This document shows, in pieces, positions 49,691 to 58,206 of a stretch of 64,000 nucleotides of DNA. A program made the position numbers and the translations under genes. Location: the NCBI RefSeq assembly GCF_018829635.1, contig NZ_JAHKKG010000018.1, positions 62,001 to 126,000 on the forward strand, in the 5' to 3' direction. The DNA comes from Paractinoplanes bogorensis (GTDB taxonomy: Bacteria; Actinomycetota; Actinomycetes; Mycobacteriales; Micromonosporaceae). Every line of letters begins with the position of its first letter. The first letter of the stretch is position 1. Under the pieces are notes generated by a model. The model was not told the origin of the DNA and searched no databases. It saw only the letters and a list, made by a program, of their open reading frames with translations.

Positions 49691-51036
49691 CGAATCCCCT
49701 GGTCGCCGCGGAGCAGAGTTCCACCACCTGGTACACGGGCCTGGGTCTGGTCGAGAGTGCGGCCCAGGTGTCGAGCGGCATCCAGAACAACAGCTGGGTG
49801 GACGGGACCCTGGGCGGGGTCGGCGGCAGCCTCGACATCCTCGGGCTGGCCATCGACCCGCTCGGATCGCTGGTGTCGTGGGGCGTGTCGTGGCTGATGG
49901 AACACGTCCGGCCGCTCAAGGAGGCGCTGGACTGGCTGGCCGGCAACCCCGACGCGATCGCCGCGCACGCGACCACCTGGCAGAACGTCGCGAAGTTCAC
50001 GGCCGACGCCCAGGCGCAGTATCTGGACGCGATCAAGCGGGAGATCGCCGACTGGCTGGGCGCCTCGGGGGACGCGTACCGGCAGCATGCGGGCGCCGCG
50101 GCCCAGGTGATGCAGGGGATCTCGTCGGCCGCGGGTGGCATCTCGTACGCCGTGGAAGGCGCGGGGCTGCTGGTCGGGCTGGTGCGGGGGATCGTACGGG
50201 ATCTGATCGCGCAGTTCGTCGGCACGCTCGCGGCCCGCCTGCCGCAATGGCTCGCCGAGGCCGGGCTGACCCTCGGCATCGCCACACCGGTGGTGATCGG
50301 GCAGGTGGCGGCGCTGGTCGCCAAGTGGGTCGACAAGATCCAGACGTTCATCCGGGGGCTGCTCAACAGCCTGCGCAAGCTGCTGCCCAAGGTGAACTCG
50401 CTCGGCGAGATCCTGACCGGGCTCAAGGAGGAGCTGGCTCGGCTGCTCAGCAAGATCACCGGTGGGGGCTCCCGTACGCCCGGGCCCGGGCGTGGATGGC
50501 GCGACGGGGATCCGCCGCCACCGCCGCGTACGGGAAACGATCTGCCCGCCGATGCACACCTGGGCGATCGGTATCGCGGGGAGAACGATCCGGACAACCC
50601 CAACCGAGCCTTCGCGCCGCGCACCGTGCACTACATGGACGAGGCGGAACGGGAGGCGCATCGGCTGTTCGTGGACGGCGACGGCAATCTGCGCAGTGCG
50701 GCCGACGGCAGCCTGTACGACACGTCGACCGGCTCGACGCACTGGTCCGGGGAGGGCCGCGCGATCTTCGTGATGGACGGCAGCGGTAACCTCTATGCCA
50801 CGCTCGATCAGGCTCCGGGCCACATCCACCACTCGTCGCTGCTGGGCGGCGAATCGGTGGTCGGCGCGGGCGAGATCGAGGTGCGCGACGGCCGGCTGGT
50901 GGCGATGACCGATCAGAGCGGGCACTACCATCCGAAGGCCTCGCAGAACGACATCGCACTACAGAGCCTGCGGGATCAGGGGCTGAGCACCGATCCCGGC
51001 TTCGCACAGTACGGATGGGGCGGCGAAAGACGATGA
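49687..51036 (+). CDS. Large WXG-type substrate with a polymorphic-toxin-like C-terminus
   Basis: This 449-residue protein has a helical N-terminal secretion domain with WLGASGDAY (the WxG turn near residue 118) and membrane-active-looking segments (LVGLVRGIVRDLIAQFVGTL). A Pro/Arg linker (PPPPPRTGN) lies near 280, and a C-terminal domain of about 150 residues follows. The latter has the pattern FVMDGSGNLYATLDQAPGHI, HHSSLLGGESVVGAGEIEVR and SGHYHPKASQND, a module I recall from tips of many bacterial polymorphic toxins. I cannot assign its enzyme activity. The gene is flanked by an EspC-like partner and a probable immunity gene. Confidence 0.72.
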   Translation: MTNPLVAAEQSSTTWYTGLGLVESAAQVSSGIQNNSWVDGTLGGVGGSLDILGLAIDPLGSLVSWGVSWLMEHVRPLKEALDWLAGNPDAIAAHATTWQNVAKFTADAQAQYLDAIKREIADWLGASGDAYRQHAGAAAQVMQGISSAAGGISYAVEGAGLLVGLVRGIVRDLIAQFVGTLAARLPQWLAEAGLTLGIATPVVIGQVAALVAKWVDKIQTFIRGLLNSLRKLLPKVNSLGEILTGLKEELARLLSKITGGGSRTPGPGRGWRDGDPPPPPRTGNDLPADAHLGDRYRGENDPDNPNRAFAPRTVHYMDEAEREAHRLFVDGDGNLRSAADGSLYDTSTGSTHWSGEGRAIFVMDGSGNLYATLDQAPGHIHHSSLLGGESVVGAGEIEVRDGRLVAMTDQSGHYHPKASQNDIALQSLRDQGLSTDPGFAQYGWGGERR

Positions 51037-51644
51037 CGATGGATCCGGACGAGACCCGCGGCGTCATGAACCAGCTGCTCTATCCGATCGACGGCGCCCC
51101 CGACCTGAGCGACGCCACGGCCGCACGCATGGTCGACAACCTGATCGACGGACGCCTGTTCGCGTCCCCGGTGGCGTCGTTCGCCGAAGCGATCGACTCG
51201 ACGGTGCGGGCGGGAAGTCTGCATCCCGAGGCGGCGGAGATGAGCCGGCGGTTCTCGTCGGCCGAGTTGCTGGATTTCGTCCGGCGGGTCGGGTCGTTGC
51301 TCGAGGAGCGGCGACCGTGGCCGCCGCCGAAGTTCACCAAGCTCGACGTCTCGGCGTGGTCCTCGTTCGGCCAGGCGCCGGTGATCGCCCAGGTGAATCG
51401 GCCGACGTTGCAGCTGACCGGGGCCGTCGGGTTCTCCTTCGACCAGGTGCCGGCGGGGGAGGGCAAGCTGCCGGTGCTGGTTCTGCGGCTGCGGACGGGG
51501 GAGGAGGTCGCGCTGATGGGGTCGGTCGATCCTCGATCTTCGACATTCGCGCTGCTGTACGGCGGCACCAGCGCTCCGGCCGATGTCATCGCCAGTTTTC
51601 TCGAGCTGAGCCGGCTCCGCCCGGCCGACATCACCACGATGTAG
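51033..51644 (+). CDS. Probable immunity protein for the type VII toxin
   Basis: This 203-residue acidic cytoplasmic protein has no signal or membrane segment. It is coupled to the toxin gene by a 4-bp overlap (ATGA at 51033). Its features are a helical N-terminal half (ETRGVMNQLLYPIDGAPD, SAELLDFVRRVGSLLEERRP) and a beta-rich second half (QLTGAVGFSFDQ, KLPVLVLRLRTGEEVALMGS). I do not recognise a family; the call follows from toxin/immunity gene order. Confidence 0.6.
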   Translation: MTMDPDETRGVMNQLLYPIDGAPDLSDATAARMVDNLIDGRLFASPVASFAEAIDSTVRAGSLHPEAAEMSRRFSSAELLDFVRRVGSLLEERRPWPPPKFTKLDVSAWSSFGQAPVIAQVNRPTLQLTGAVGFSFDQVPAGEGKLPVLVLRLRTGEEVALMGSVDPRSSTFALLYGGTSAPADVIASFLELSRLRPADITTM

Positions 51645-51702
51645 CACTTCGGGCGGCGATCGGGTCAGCGGCCACGATCGATCGACCCCTAGGCTGCGGC
51701 CC

Positions 51703-52227
51703 ATGACCGATAGAAGACAGGCGATGCGTAGCCTGACCGCCGCCGCAGCGGCGGTCGTCCTGCTGTTACTCAGCTTCGGCGTGGCCGCGCCGGCTCAGGC
51801 GGCCGGACGCATGTTCAAGCACAACAACGGCCTCTGCGTACGGGACACCATCGAGATCATCAATATCAAGCCCTGCGAAGCCGCGCCCGTGACCGCCCGG
51901 AACTGGTCGTTCGTGGGCCGGGGAACATTGAACGGGCACGCCCTCTACATGTTCAAGAATGTCCAGACGAGTGCGTGCATGGCCTCGGTCGGAGACACGT
52001 TCGGGCCGCTGGGCTTCAGGTGTCTCAATGCCGACGACGCCGAGATCTGGGAGGTCTTCACCGTCGGCTCCGGAACCTCCCAGCGGCAGGTCCTGAAGAG
52101 CTACGGGGCCTTCAAGCTGGGCAAGCACATGTGCCTGGAATACACCCCGCCCTACACGGTCATGGCCAACCTCGGGCTCTCCCCGTGCAACTTGAACAGC
52201 ACGAACCAGAAGTTCCGCCTGTTCTGA
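51703..52227 (+). CDS. Small secreted protein with a rare TTA codon
   Basis: This 174-residue exported protein has a signal peptide (AVVLLLLSFGVAAPAQAA) that would be cut after about residue 34. The mature part contains paired cysteines (GLCVRD, IKPCEA, SACMAS, FRCLN, HMCLEY, LSPCNL) and aromatic motifs such as ARNWSFVG and EIWEVFTVG, which resemble beta-trefoil lectin-like folds. Codon 22 (51766-51768) is TTA. This Leu codon is rare in this genome and in many actinobacteria makes a gene depend on the bldA tRNA. It stands alone after the immunity gene. Confidence 0.7.
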   Translation: MTDRRQAMRSLTAAAAAVVLLLLSFGVAAPAQAAGRMFKHNNGLCVRDTIEIINIKPCEAAPVTARNWSFVGRGTLNGHALYMFKNVQTSACMASVGDTFGPLGFRCLNADDAEIWEVFTVGSGTSQRQVLKSYGAFKLGKHMCLEYTPPYTVMANLGLSPCNLNSTNQKFRLF

Positions 52228-52313
52228 CGTCCGGCGGATCGATCGCCGATAAGTCGTTGCCGCCGTCCGAACGGCTGATCGACGATGCGCGGAGCTGAAC
52301 GCAGGGTGATGCG

Positions 52314-52868
52314 GTGACGTACGAACCCCCACCGTGGGAGCAGCCCACAGCCGCGTATCCGCAGACCGCCGACAAGAAGAAGTCGCCGCTCAAGGTGGTG
52401 CTGGTCGCCGTTCTCGGGGTTCTGGTGCTGTGCGTCGGCGGGACTGTGGTCGCCGGGGTGGCGGGGGCTTTCGACGATTCGGGCAAGAAGACCGCGGCGA
52501 CGGGGTCCGATGTGGTGAAGGCGGCACCGGCGCTGGGCGCTACCTCTGCTCCACCGGCCCGCACGACGCCGCCGGCAGCGTCGCCGTCCGCTTCGCCGTC
52601 CGCTTCGCCGTCGCCGAAGCCGTCGGTTTCACCGTCGCCGAAGCCGACCGTGAAGCCGACCGTCCGGCCGACGACGAAGAAGCCGACGGCTCGGCCCACC
52701 ACGACCAAGCCGAAACCGCGGCCGACCACGAAAGCGCCGAGCGGGAAGGTCGTCACGCCGGGCGCGTTCTGCTCGCCGGAAGGCGCGACCGGCGTGTCGA
52801 AGACGGGCAAGGTCTACCGGTGCATCAAGAAGGCCGGCGAGGACCGAGCGCGCTGGCGCCGGCCCTGA
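52314..52868 (+). CDS. Membrane-anchored Pro/Thr/Ser-rich protein with a C-terminal Cys-containing module
   Basis: This 184-residue protein starts at a GTG. It has a short cytoplasmic start, one transmembrane helix (VVLVAVLGVLVLCVGGTVVA at about 28-47), and a repetitive extracellular linker of SPS, PKP and TTK runs (about 80-145). The C-terminal tail (TPGAFCSPEGATGVSKTG, then VYRCIKKAGEDRARWR) has two cysteines and is seen from memory in many actinobacterial surface proteins. The linker may span the cell wall. Its role is unknown. Confidence 0.68.
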   Translation: MTYEPPPWEQPTAAYPQTADKKKSPLKVVLVAVLGVLVLCVGGTVVAGVAGAFDDSGKKTAATGSDVVKAAPALGATSAPPARTTPPAASPSASPSASPSPKPSVSPSPKPTVKPTVRPTTKKPTARPTTTKPKPRPTTKAPSGKVVTPGAFCSPEGATGVSKTGKVYRCIKKAGEDRARWRRP

Positions 52869-52927
52869 CGGGAGGCAGGTAACAGCAGAACCCCTTTCCG
52901 GCGCCGCGACGTGCCTAGGGTCGAGGC

Positions 52928-54064
52928 GTGTTGATCGGAGCTTCGGCCCTGTTCTGGGGCTTTCAGTTCGCCTTCCTCAACCCGGCGTTGGCGCTGCTGC
53001 TGGCCACGACGTTCGACGCGAGCGCCGGGGAGATCGGGTGGGCGCTGGCGATCTACAACACGGGCGGTTTTGCGGCGTCTCTTGTCATTCCCGCGTACGC
53101 CGATCGGCTCCACGACTATGTACGGCCGATGCTGGTCTGTGGGTTGCTCACGTTCGCGCTGGCCGGGGTGCTGGCGGTGACCACATCGCTGCCACTGGCG
53201 GTGCTCGGGCTGGTGCTGCTGGGCGGACCGGCCGGGGTCGGCAGTTCGCTGTTGTTCGCGCACCTCAAGCACACCGGGGCCGGGCCGGGAGACGTGGTGC
53301 GTACGCGGGCATTGGTGTCGTTCGCCTGGGTCGCCGGGCCGCCATTGGCCGCTCTGTTGATCGGCGGGTTCGGGCCGCGGGCGGTTCTGGCGGCGATCGC
53401 GGTGGTGGCGTTGTTCAACATCGGTACGACCGCGCTCATGCGGCATGCAGCGGTCGTTGCCGAGGGTGACCGGGCCGCGGAGGTGGCACCAGTTCGGCGG
53501 GGGCAGGTCGCGGTGGTGGTCGTGGTGTTCATCGCTTTGCAGGCGACCAACAGTGCGACCGTGTCGGTGATGAGCCTGTACGTGACCGGGCGGCTCGGGC
53601 TCGATGTGGTGTGGGCGGGCATCGCGCTCGGCGTGGCGGCGGGGCTGGAGATTCCGGCGCTGCTGCTGATCGGGCGGCTGACCGGTCGCGTGCCGGGGCG
53701 GGTGCTGCTGGTGTCGGGGTGTGTGGCGGGGATCGTCTACTACGTCGCGATGGCGTTCGCCGGGGGAGTGGTGTGGCTGCTCGGACTGCAACTGCTCAAC
53801 GCCTGGTTCTTCGCGACCGTGGCCGGGGTCGGGCTGACGCTGTTCCAGCAGATCATTCCGAGGCCGGGGCTGGCCGCCGGCCTCTACACGAACACACGCC
53901 GCCTCGGTGCCATCGCGGCCGGCCCCCTGATCGGCCTCGGTTCGGCGACCCGGCTGGGTTACGGGGCGGTGTTCGCGGCCAGTGCGGTCGTCACCGTCGT
54001 CGCCCTGGCCGGGCTGCGTGCCGGGGTTGCGGAGGCGGGGATGAGGAACGAGGACAGCAGCTGA
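52928..54064 (+). CDS. MFS transporter, probable sugar-efflux (SetB-like) type
   Basis: This 378-residue integral membrane protein has about 12 hydrophobic segments. It starts at a GTG with the segment GASALFWGFQFAFLNPALAL. The cytoplasmic loop YADRLHDYVRPMLVCG fits the A-motif region between helices 2 and 3. ISETA-like sugar exporters share this layout. The chain is short for the superfamily but long enough for 12 helices. It is followed by the convergent carboxypeptidase gene after about 60 bases. Confidence 0.78.
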   Translation: MLIGASALFWGFQFAFLNPALALLLATTFDASAGEIGWALAIYNTGGFAASLVIPAYADRLHDYVRPMLVCGLLTFALAGVLAVTTSLPLAVLGLVLLGGPAGVGSSLLFAHLKHTGAGPGDVVRTRALVSFAWVAGPPLAALLIGGFGPRAVLAAIAVVALFNIGTTALMRHAAVVAEGDRAAEVAPVRRGQVAVVVVVFIALQATNSATVSVMSLYVTGRLGLDVVWAGIALGVAAGLEIPALLLIGRLTGRVPGRVLLVSGCVAGIVYYVAMAFAGGVVWLLGLQLLNAWFFATVAGVGLTLFQQIIPRPGLAAGLYTNTRRLGAIAAGPLIGLGSATRLGYGAVFAASAVVTVVALAGLRAGVAEAGMRNEDSS

Positions 54065-54124
54065 CCGGAACAGTTGCCCCGGCTCACGCCCCTGGTGGAA
54101 GCGGGCGTGAGCAGTCTGCACTGA

Positions 54125-55456
54125 CTACTTTCCGGTCGGGTAGGGGCGGGCCGCCGCGGTGGCCAGGGCCATGAAGGCGGGCAGGTTGAGGTTCCAGAAC
54201 GTCGACATGCAGGAGTACTGCGGGAAGAAGCCGCCGCAGGAGGACCCGCTCGGGCCGACCTCGATGGTGTAGCCGGGGACGCCCAGCGTGCCGTAGATCC
54301 AGTCGTCGGTGGCCCCGGGGGCGAAGTAGTTCAGGCCGCCGTCGCCGTGGACCACGTCGTATTTGTTGGCCTTGGCCATGGCGTTGGCGATCGTCCTGAG
54401 GTCGGCGTTGTTGGGCGCGAGGTTGTTGGTCCACCCGTACGGGAAAATGTTGAGCTCGGAATAGCTGTGCAGCGTGAGGAACGTGCCGGTGGTGCCCGTG
54501 GTCGCGGGGGAGAAGTCAGCGGCCGGCTTGGTGTCGCGGTAGATGCTGCTCAGGAAGCTCTGGATGCCGCGGGTCTCGGGTTCGCTGGCCGCGCTCGCAC
54601 CAGGGTAGGTCTCGGAGCATCTGGTGCCCTGGTTGACGTCCCAGTGGTAGCTCGAGTTGCGATTGAGGTCGACGCCCTTGCCGGTGCCGGAGCATCCGTT
54701 GGTGTGGGCGTTCTTGCGCTGCGAGATCGGCCGGGTCGAGTTGGACGAGACGATGTCGACGCCGTCGGGGTTGGCGATCGGGATGACCCACAGTTCGGTG
54801 GTGTCCATCAGCGTGGTCACGGCGGCGACCTTGCCGTAGTTGTTCACCAGATAGTCGATCCACATGTAGGCGAGTTCGCCGGTGGCGAGTTCCCGGGCGT
54901 GCATCTGGGCCATCAGGGTGAACTTCGGCTTCGTGCCGGTGGTGGTCGTCGCGCAGTCACCGGCTCTGATCTTCGTGATGCACAGGGCCTGGATGTCGTG
55001 GCCGCCGGTGCCCTGGGTCTTCAGCCACGACTGGCCGATCGTGCGCAGGACCGCGGTGTCCGGGTGGGCGGCGACCACCGCCTGGTTGTGCGCCTCGTGT
55101 CCGGCCGTGGTGTGGTAGCCGCCGTAGTAGGTGTTGGCGGCGGCCAGCCACGTCGTCGCCACCGGCTGGTGCAGCGGGCCGGCGTAGCGCACCGACAGCC
55201 CGCGGGCCCGCAGGCGCTGCGCCTCGGCCGCGGTGGCCAGGATCGGCACCGCCCGGGTCAGCGGGCCTTCCAGCACGTCGTAGCCGCGTCGGGTGAGGTC
55301 GGCGGCCAGGCCGGCCGTGGTCGTGAAGGTCGACGTCGACGTGACGTCGTAGTAGGCCGGCTCGGGCGCGGCCGCCGTGGCCCGGCCGGGCGGGGCCACG
55401 AGCAGGGCGAGCAGGGTGGCCGTTCCGGCGGCGAGAAACCTGCGGAAGCTGAGCAT
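54125..55456 (-). CDS. Secreted M14-family zinc carboxypeptidase
   Basis: This 443-residue exported enzyme starts at the ATG at 55456, with a signal peptide (RFLAAGTATLLALLVAPPGR). A pro-region of about 90 residues follows. Zinc ligands HARE (in MAQMHARELATGE) and the later His in LTLHSYSEL are present. The substrate-binding NRN appears in GVDLNRNSSYHW and the catalytic Glu in YTIEVGPSG. NPDGV and KNAHTNGCSG are also family landmarks. It should trim C-terminal residues from external peptides. Confidence 0.9.
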   Translation of the reverse strand: MLSFRRFLAAGTATLLALLVAPPGRATAAAPEPAYYDVTSTSTFTTTAGLAADLTRRGYDVLEGPLTRAVPILATAAEAQRLRARGLSVRYAGPLHQPVATTWLAAANTYYGGYHTTAGHEAHNQAVVAAHPDTAVLRTIGQSWLKTQGTGGHDIQALCITKIRAGDCATTTTGTKPKFTLMAQMHARELATGELAYMWIDYLVNNYGKVAAVTTLMDTTELWVIPIANPDGVDIVSSNSTRPISQRKNAHTNGCSGTGKGVDLNRNSSYHWDVNQGTRCSETYPGASAASEPETRGIQSFLSSIYRDTKPAADFSPATTGTTGTFLTLHSYSELNIFPYGWTNNLAPNNADLRTIANAMAKANKYDVVHGDGGLNYFAPGATDDWIYGTLGVPGYTIEVGPSGSSCGGFFPQYSCMSTFWNLNLPAFMALATAAARPYPTGK

Positions 55457-55553
55457 CGGCACCTCGGGAAGCAATGGCCGGCGTCACCGTGCGCCGGGCC
55501 GCTACTCATGCACGATCATCGATGTCAGGGTGATCGTCAACATGCCGACGAGG

Positions 55554-56162
55554 TCATACCTCCAGGTGGGCCAGCGAGTGGATCAGGCGGTCGGTGATGT
55601 CGGCCGGCCACGGGAACTCGGACAGCACGCTGCGCTGGTGGGCCAGCCCGTGCAGGCCCAGCCACAGGGCGATGGCGTCGGCGTACGGGTCGGTGCTGGT
55701 GGACCGGCCGGACCGGACGCAGGCGTCGATGGCCTCGACGAAGACGGTGAGCGCGTCGCGGCCGAGCGCGGTGGCCTCCTCGGCCGGCAACGATCCGGCG
55801 TGGACGGCGGGAGCCGCGTCGTAGACGCCGCCGAACATGAGCCGGTATCGGTGCGGGCGGGCCGCGGCGAAGGCCAGGTAGGCGTCGCACACCGCGGGCA
55901 GGCTCGGTGCGGCGGCGCGGAGCTGGGCGGTGAGCTCGGCGAAGGCATCTCGGACCAGGGCGAGCAGGATCGCGTCGCGGTCGGGGAAGTGCGGATAGAT
56001 CGAGGGCGCCGAGATGCCGGCCCGGCGGGCCACCGCGCGCAGCGTCACCGCCTGGCCGTCGCCGGTCTCGTCGAGCACGGCGGTGGCGGCGGCCAGGATG
56101 TCGTCGCGCAGGCGGGCGCCCTCGCCGCGCCGGTTGCGGGTGCGTGCGCCGGTGGTCTCCAT
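55554..56162 (-). CDS. TetR-family regulator
   Basis: This 202-residue repressor has an N-terminal HTH (VTLRAVARRAGISAPSIYPH, then FPDRDAILLALV) at about residues 38-70, preceded by a basic start. The C-terminal ligand domain includes YRLMFGGVYDAAPAVHAG and WLGLHGLAHQRSVL, typical of the WHG-domain subfamily. It is separated from the quinone-oxidoreductase-like gene by 10 bases on the same strand and is probably its regulator. No signal-like element is visible upstream in the narrow gap. Confidence 0.85.
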   Translation of the reverse strand: METTGARTRNRRGEGARLRDDILAAATAVLDETGDGQAVTLRAVARRAGISAPSIYPHFPDRDAILLALVRDAFAELTAQLRAAAPSLPAVCDAYLAFAAARPHRYRLMFGGVYDAAPAVHAGSLPAEEATALGRDALTVFVEAIDACVRSGRSTSTDPYADAIALWLGLHGLAHQRSVLSEFPWPADITDRLIHSLAHLEV

Positions 56163-56172
56163 GCCGGTGACC

Positions 56173-57198
56173 CTACGCAGGGACCACGACGACCTTGCCG
56201 GGAACCGTGCGTGCTTCGGCGAGTGTCATCGCCTCTCCGATGTCGGTCAGCGGTACACGGGCGGCGACCTGGGCGGTGATCCGGCCCGCGGCGAGCAGAT
56301 CGAGCACGGCGGTGAGGTCTTCCCGCGTACGGGAACGGAAGCTCTCGATGTCTTTCTTGCCCGACCAGAGGTCGTAGAAGGATGCCTGCTTGCCGTTGGG
56401 CAGTGCGTTCCAGATCGCGAGGCGGGCCAGCGTGACCAGGAACGCCGGCACCATCGGGCCGCTCTGGTGGGCGGCGATGGAGTAGCAGACCACGCTTCCG
56501 CCGCGAGCGGTCAGGTGCCAGGCGCGGCGCAGATGGTCGCCGCCCAGGTTGTCGAAGGCGGCGTCGACCCCGCCGGGGGCCAGCTCGCGGATGCGGTCGG
56601 CGAGCGCGGGGTCGGCGTGGTCGAGCGGGATGACGCCGAGCGCGCGCAGGGCGTCGTGGTGACGGGGGTTGGCCGTGCCGATGACCCGGATGTCGTCGAG
56701 CCGGGCGAGCTGGGCCAGGGTGGTGCCGACCCCGCCGTTGGCCCCGTGCACCAGGATCGTCGCGCCGGGCCGGACCCGGGCCCGGCGGTGCAGCATCTGC
56801 CAGGCGGTGACGCCGTTGACGACCACGGTCTCGGCGTCGCCCGGGTCGAGCCCGGCCGGGACGGGCACCAGGTCGCCCGCGGCGAGCAGGACGTGGGTGG
56901 CCCAGCCGCCGGTCTTCGTGATGGCCGCGACGCGCCGGCCGACCAGGGCCGGGTCGGCGCCGGGTCCGACGCTCGCGACGGTGCCGACCACGTCGTAGCC
57001 CGGGACGAACGGGAACTTCGGCTGCCCGGGGTAGCGGCCCCGGCGCATCGCCTGCTCGGCGAACGACACGCCGCTCGCCTCGACGGCGACCAGGGCCTGG
57101 CCCGGACCGGGTGGGGGCAGCTCCCGGGTACGCAGTTCCAAACCGCTCGGCTCGACGACTCCCGGCAGGACGACTTCGGTGGTCTCGCTTATGTTCAC
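56173..57198 (-). CDS. Zinc-type alcohol dehydrogenase / quinone oxidoreductase-like MDR protein
   Basis: This 341-residue NADPH-dependent medium-chain reductase has the GroES-like N-terminal part (VEASGVSFAEQAMRRGRYPG, FPFVPGYDVVGTVASVG). Its cofactor motif is HGANGGVGTTLAQLA in place of a plain GxGxxG. No catalytic zinc cysteines are seen, so it is of the zeta-crystallin/QOR type. It likely reduces alpha,beta-unsaturated carbonyls or quinones. It is in line with the TetR gene and the SDR gene at 57,218. Confidence 0.87.
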   Translation of the reverse strand: MNISETTEVVLPGVVEPSGLELRTRELPPPGPGQALVAVEASGVSFAEQAMRRGRYPGQPKFPFVPGYDVVGTVASVGPGADPALVGRRVAAITKTGGWATHVLLAAGDLVPVPAGLDPGDAETVVVNGVTAWQMLHRRARVRPGATILVHGANGGVGTTLAQLARLDDIRVIGTANPRHHDALRALGVIPLDHADPALADRIRELAPGGVDAAFDNLGGDHLRRAWHLTARGGSVVCYSIAAHQSGPMVPAFLVTLARLAIWNALPNGKQASFYDLWSGKKDIESFRSRTREDLTAVLDLLAAGRITAQVAARVPLTDIGEAMTLAEARTVPGKVVVVPA

Positions 57199-57217
57199 AG
57201 GCGTAAGGTTACGGCCG

Positions 57218-58129
57218 TTAACCTACCAACGCAAGCGGGAAAGTCACCCCGGTGAGTTCCTCGGAGACGGCCCACAGCCGCTGCTGGACGGCCACCTCGT
57301 AGGACGCGGGGCTGGACGTGACCAGGCGGGGATGGCCCTTGATCTCGTTGCGTCCGCCCGGGCCGTAGTACTGCCCGCCCAACGCCGCGGGGTCGGTGGC
57401 GGCGCGCAGGGTGGGCAGCGCGCCCATGGCCGGCGTCTGGGTGATCAGCGGGGCCAGCCAGGTGATCGGGAGACGCAGGGCGGCCGGGGTGTTGCGGGCC
57501 AGTTCAGTGCTGGAGACGCCGGGATGCGCGGCCAGGGCCGCCGTGGTGCCGTGAGTGGACAGGCGACGCTGGAGTTCGTACGTGAACATCAGGTTGGCCA
57601 ATTTGGACTGGCCGTAGGCGCCGACCCGGCTGTACGAGTGCTCCCACTGCAGGTCGTCGAAGTGGATGTCGGCCCGGATGCGGTGGCCGGTGCTGCTGAC
57701 CGTCACCACGCGGGAGCCGGGCACCGGCAGCATCCGGTCCAGCAGTAGGCCGGTGAGCGCGAAGTGGCCCAGGTGGTTGGTGCCGAACTGCATCTCGAAG
57801 CCGTCGTGGGTGGTCTGCTTCGGGTTGTACATCACGCCGGCGTTGTTGATCAGCAGGTCGATGTGGTCGAGCCGGTCGTGCAGCGCCGCGGCGGCGGTCC
57901 GGACCGAGTCGAGCGAGGTCAGGTCGAGGGCCTGGACGGTCACGTCTCCGCTCATCCGGGCGGCGGCCTGCTTGCCCTTGGCGACGTCGCGGACGCCGAG
58001 CACCACCGACGCTCCGCGCTCGGCCAGCGCCTTGGCCGTCTCGAATCCCAGGCCGGTGTTGGCCCCGGTCACCACGGCGACCCGTCCCTGCTGGCCGGGG
58101 ATGTTCGCCGTCGTCCACTTGTCGCTCAT
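57218..58129 (-). CDS. Short-chain dehydrogenase/reductase (paralogue of 11,245-12,174)
   Basis: This 303-residue oxidoreductase has TGANTGLG (cofactor), NNAG (in LLINNAGVMYNPKQ), a catalytic Ser in VSSTGHR, and YGQSK as YxxxK. The C-terminal LWAVSEELTGVTFPLAL matches the end of the other SDR in this window. A divergent promoter region with two TetR-type operators separates it from the TetR gene at 58,207, so it is the obvious target. Confidence 0.88.
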   Translation of the reverse strand: MSDKWTTANIPGQQGRVAVVTGANTGLGFETAKALAERGASVVLGVRDVAKGKQAAARMSGDVTVQALDLTSLDSVRTAAAALHDRLDHIDLLINNAGVMYNPKQTTHDGFEMQFGTNHLGHFALTGLLLDRMLPVPGSRVVTVSSTGHRIRADIHFDDLQWEHSYSRVGAYGQSKLANLMFTYELQRRLSTHGTTAALAAHPGVSSTELARNTPAALRLPITWLAPLITQTPAMGALPTLRAATDPAALGGQYYGPGGRNEIKGHPRLVTSSPASYEVAVQQRLWAVSEELTGVTFPLALVG

Positions 58130-58151
58130 GTCAGCTCCCTGCTCGATTAAG

Positions 58152-58195
58152 TACCGGAGGTATCTTGTAGCGACGACGTTAACGTACCGGCGGTA
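58152..58195. promoter_or_regulatory. Two TetR-type operators between divergent SDR and tetR genes
   Basis: TACCGGAGGTA (58152-58162) and TACCGGCGGTA (58185-58195) are dyad-symmetric TACC-n3-GGTA sites. They are 33 bp apart centre to centre, about three helical turns, so two dimers would bind on the same face. They probably serve both genes. Confidence 0.6.
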
Positions 58196-58206
58196 TTTAC
58201 GCTAGG

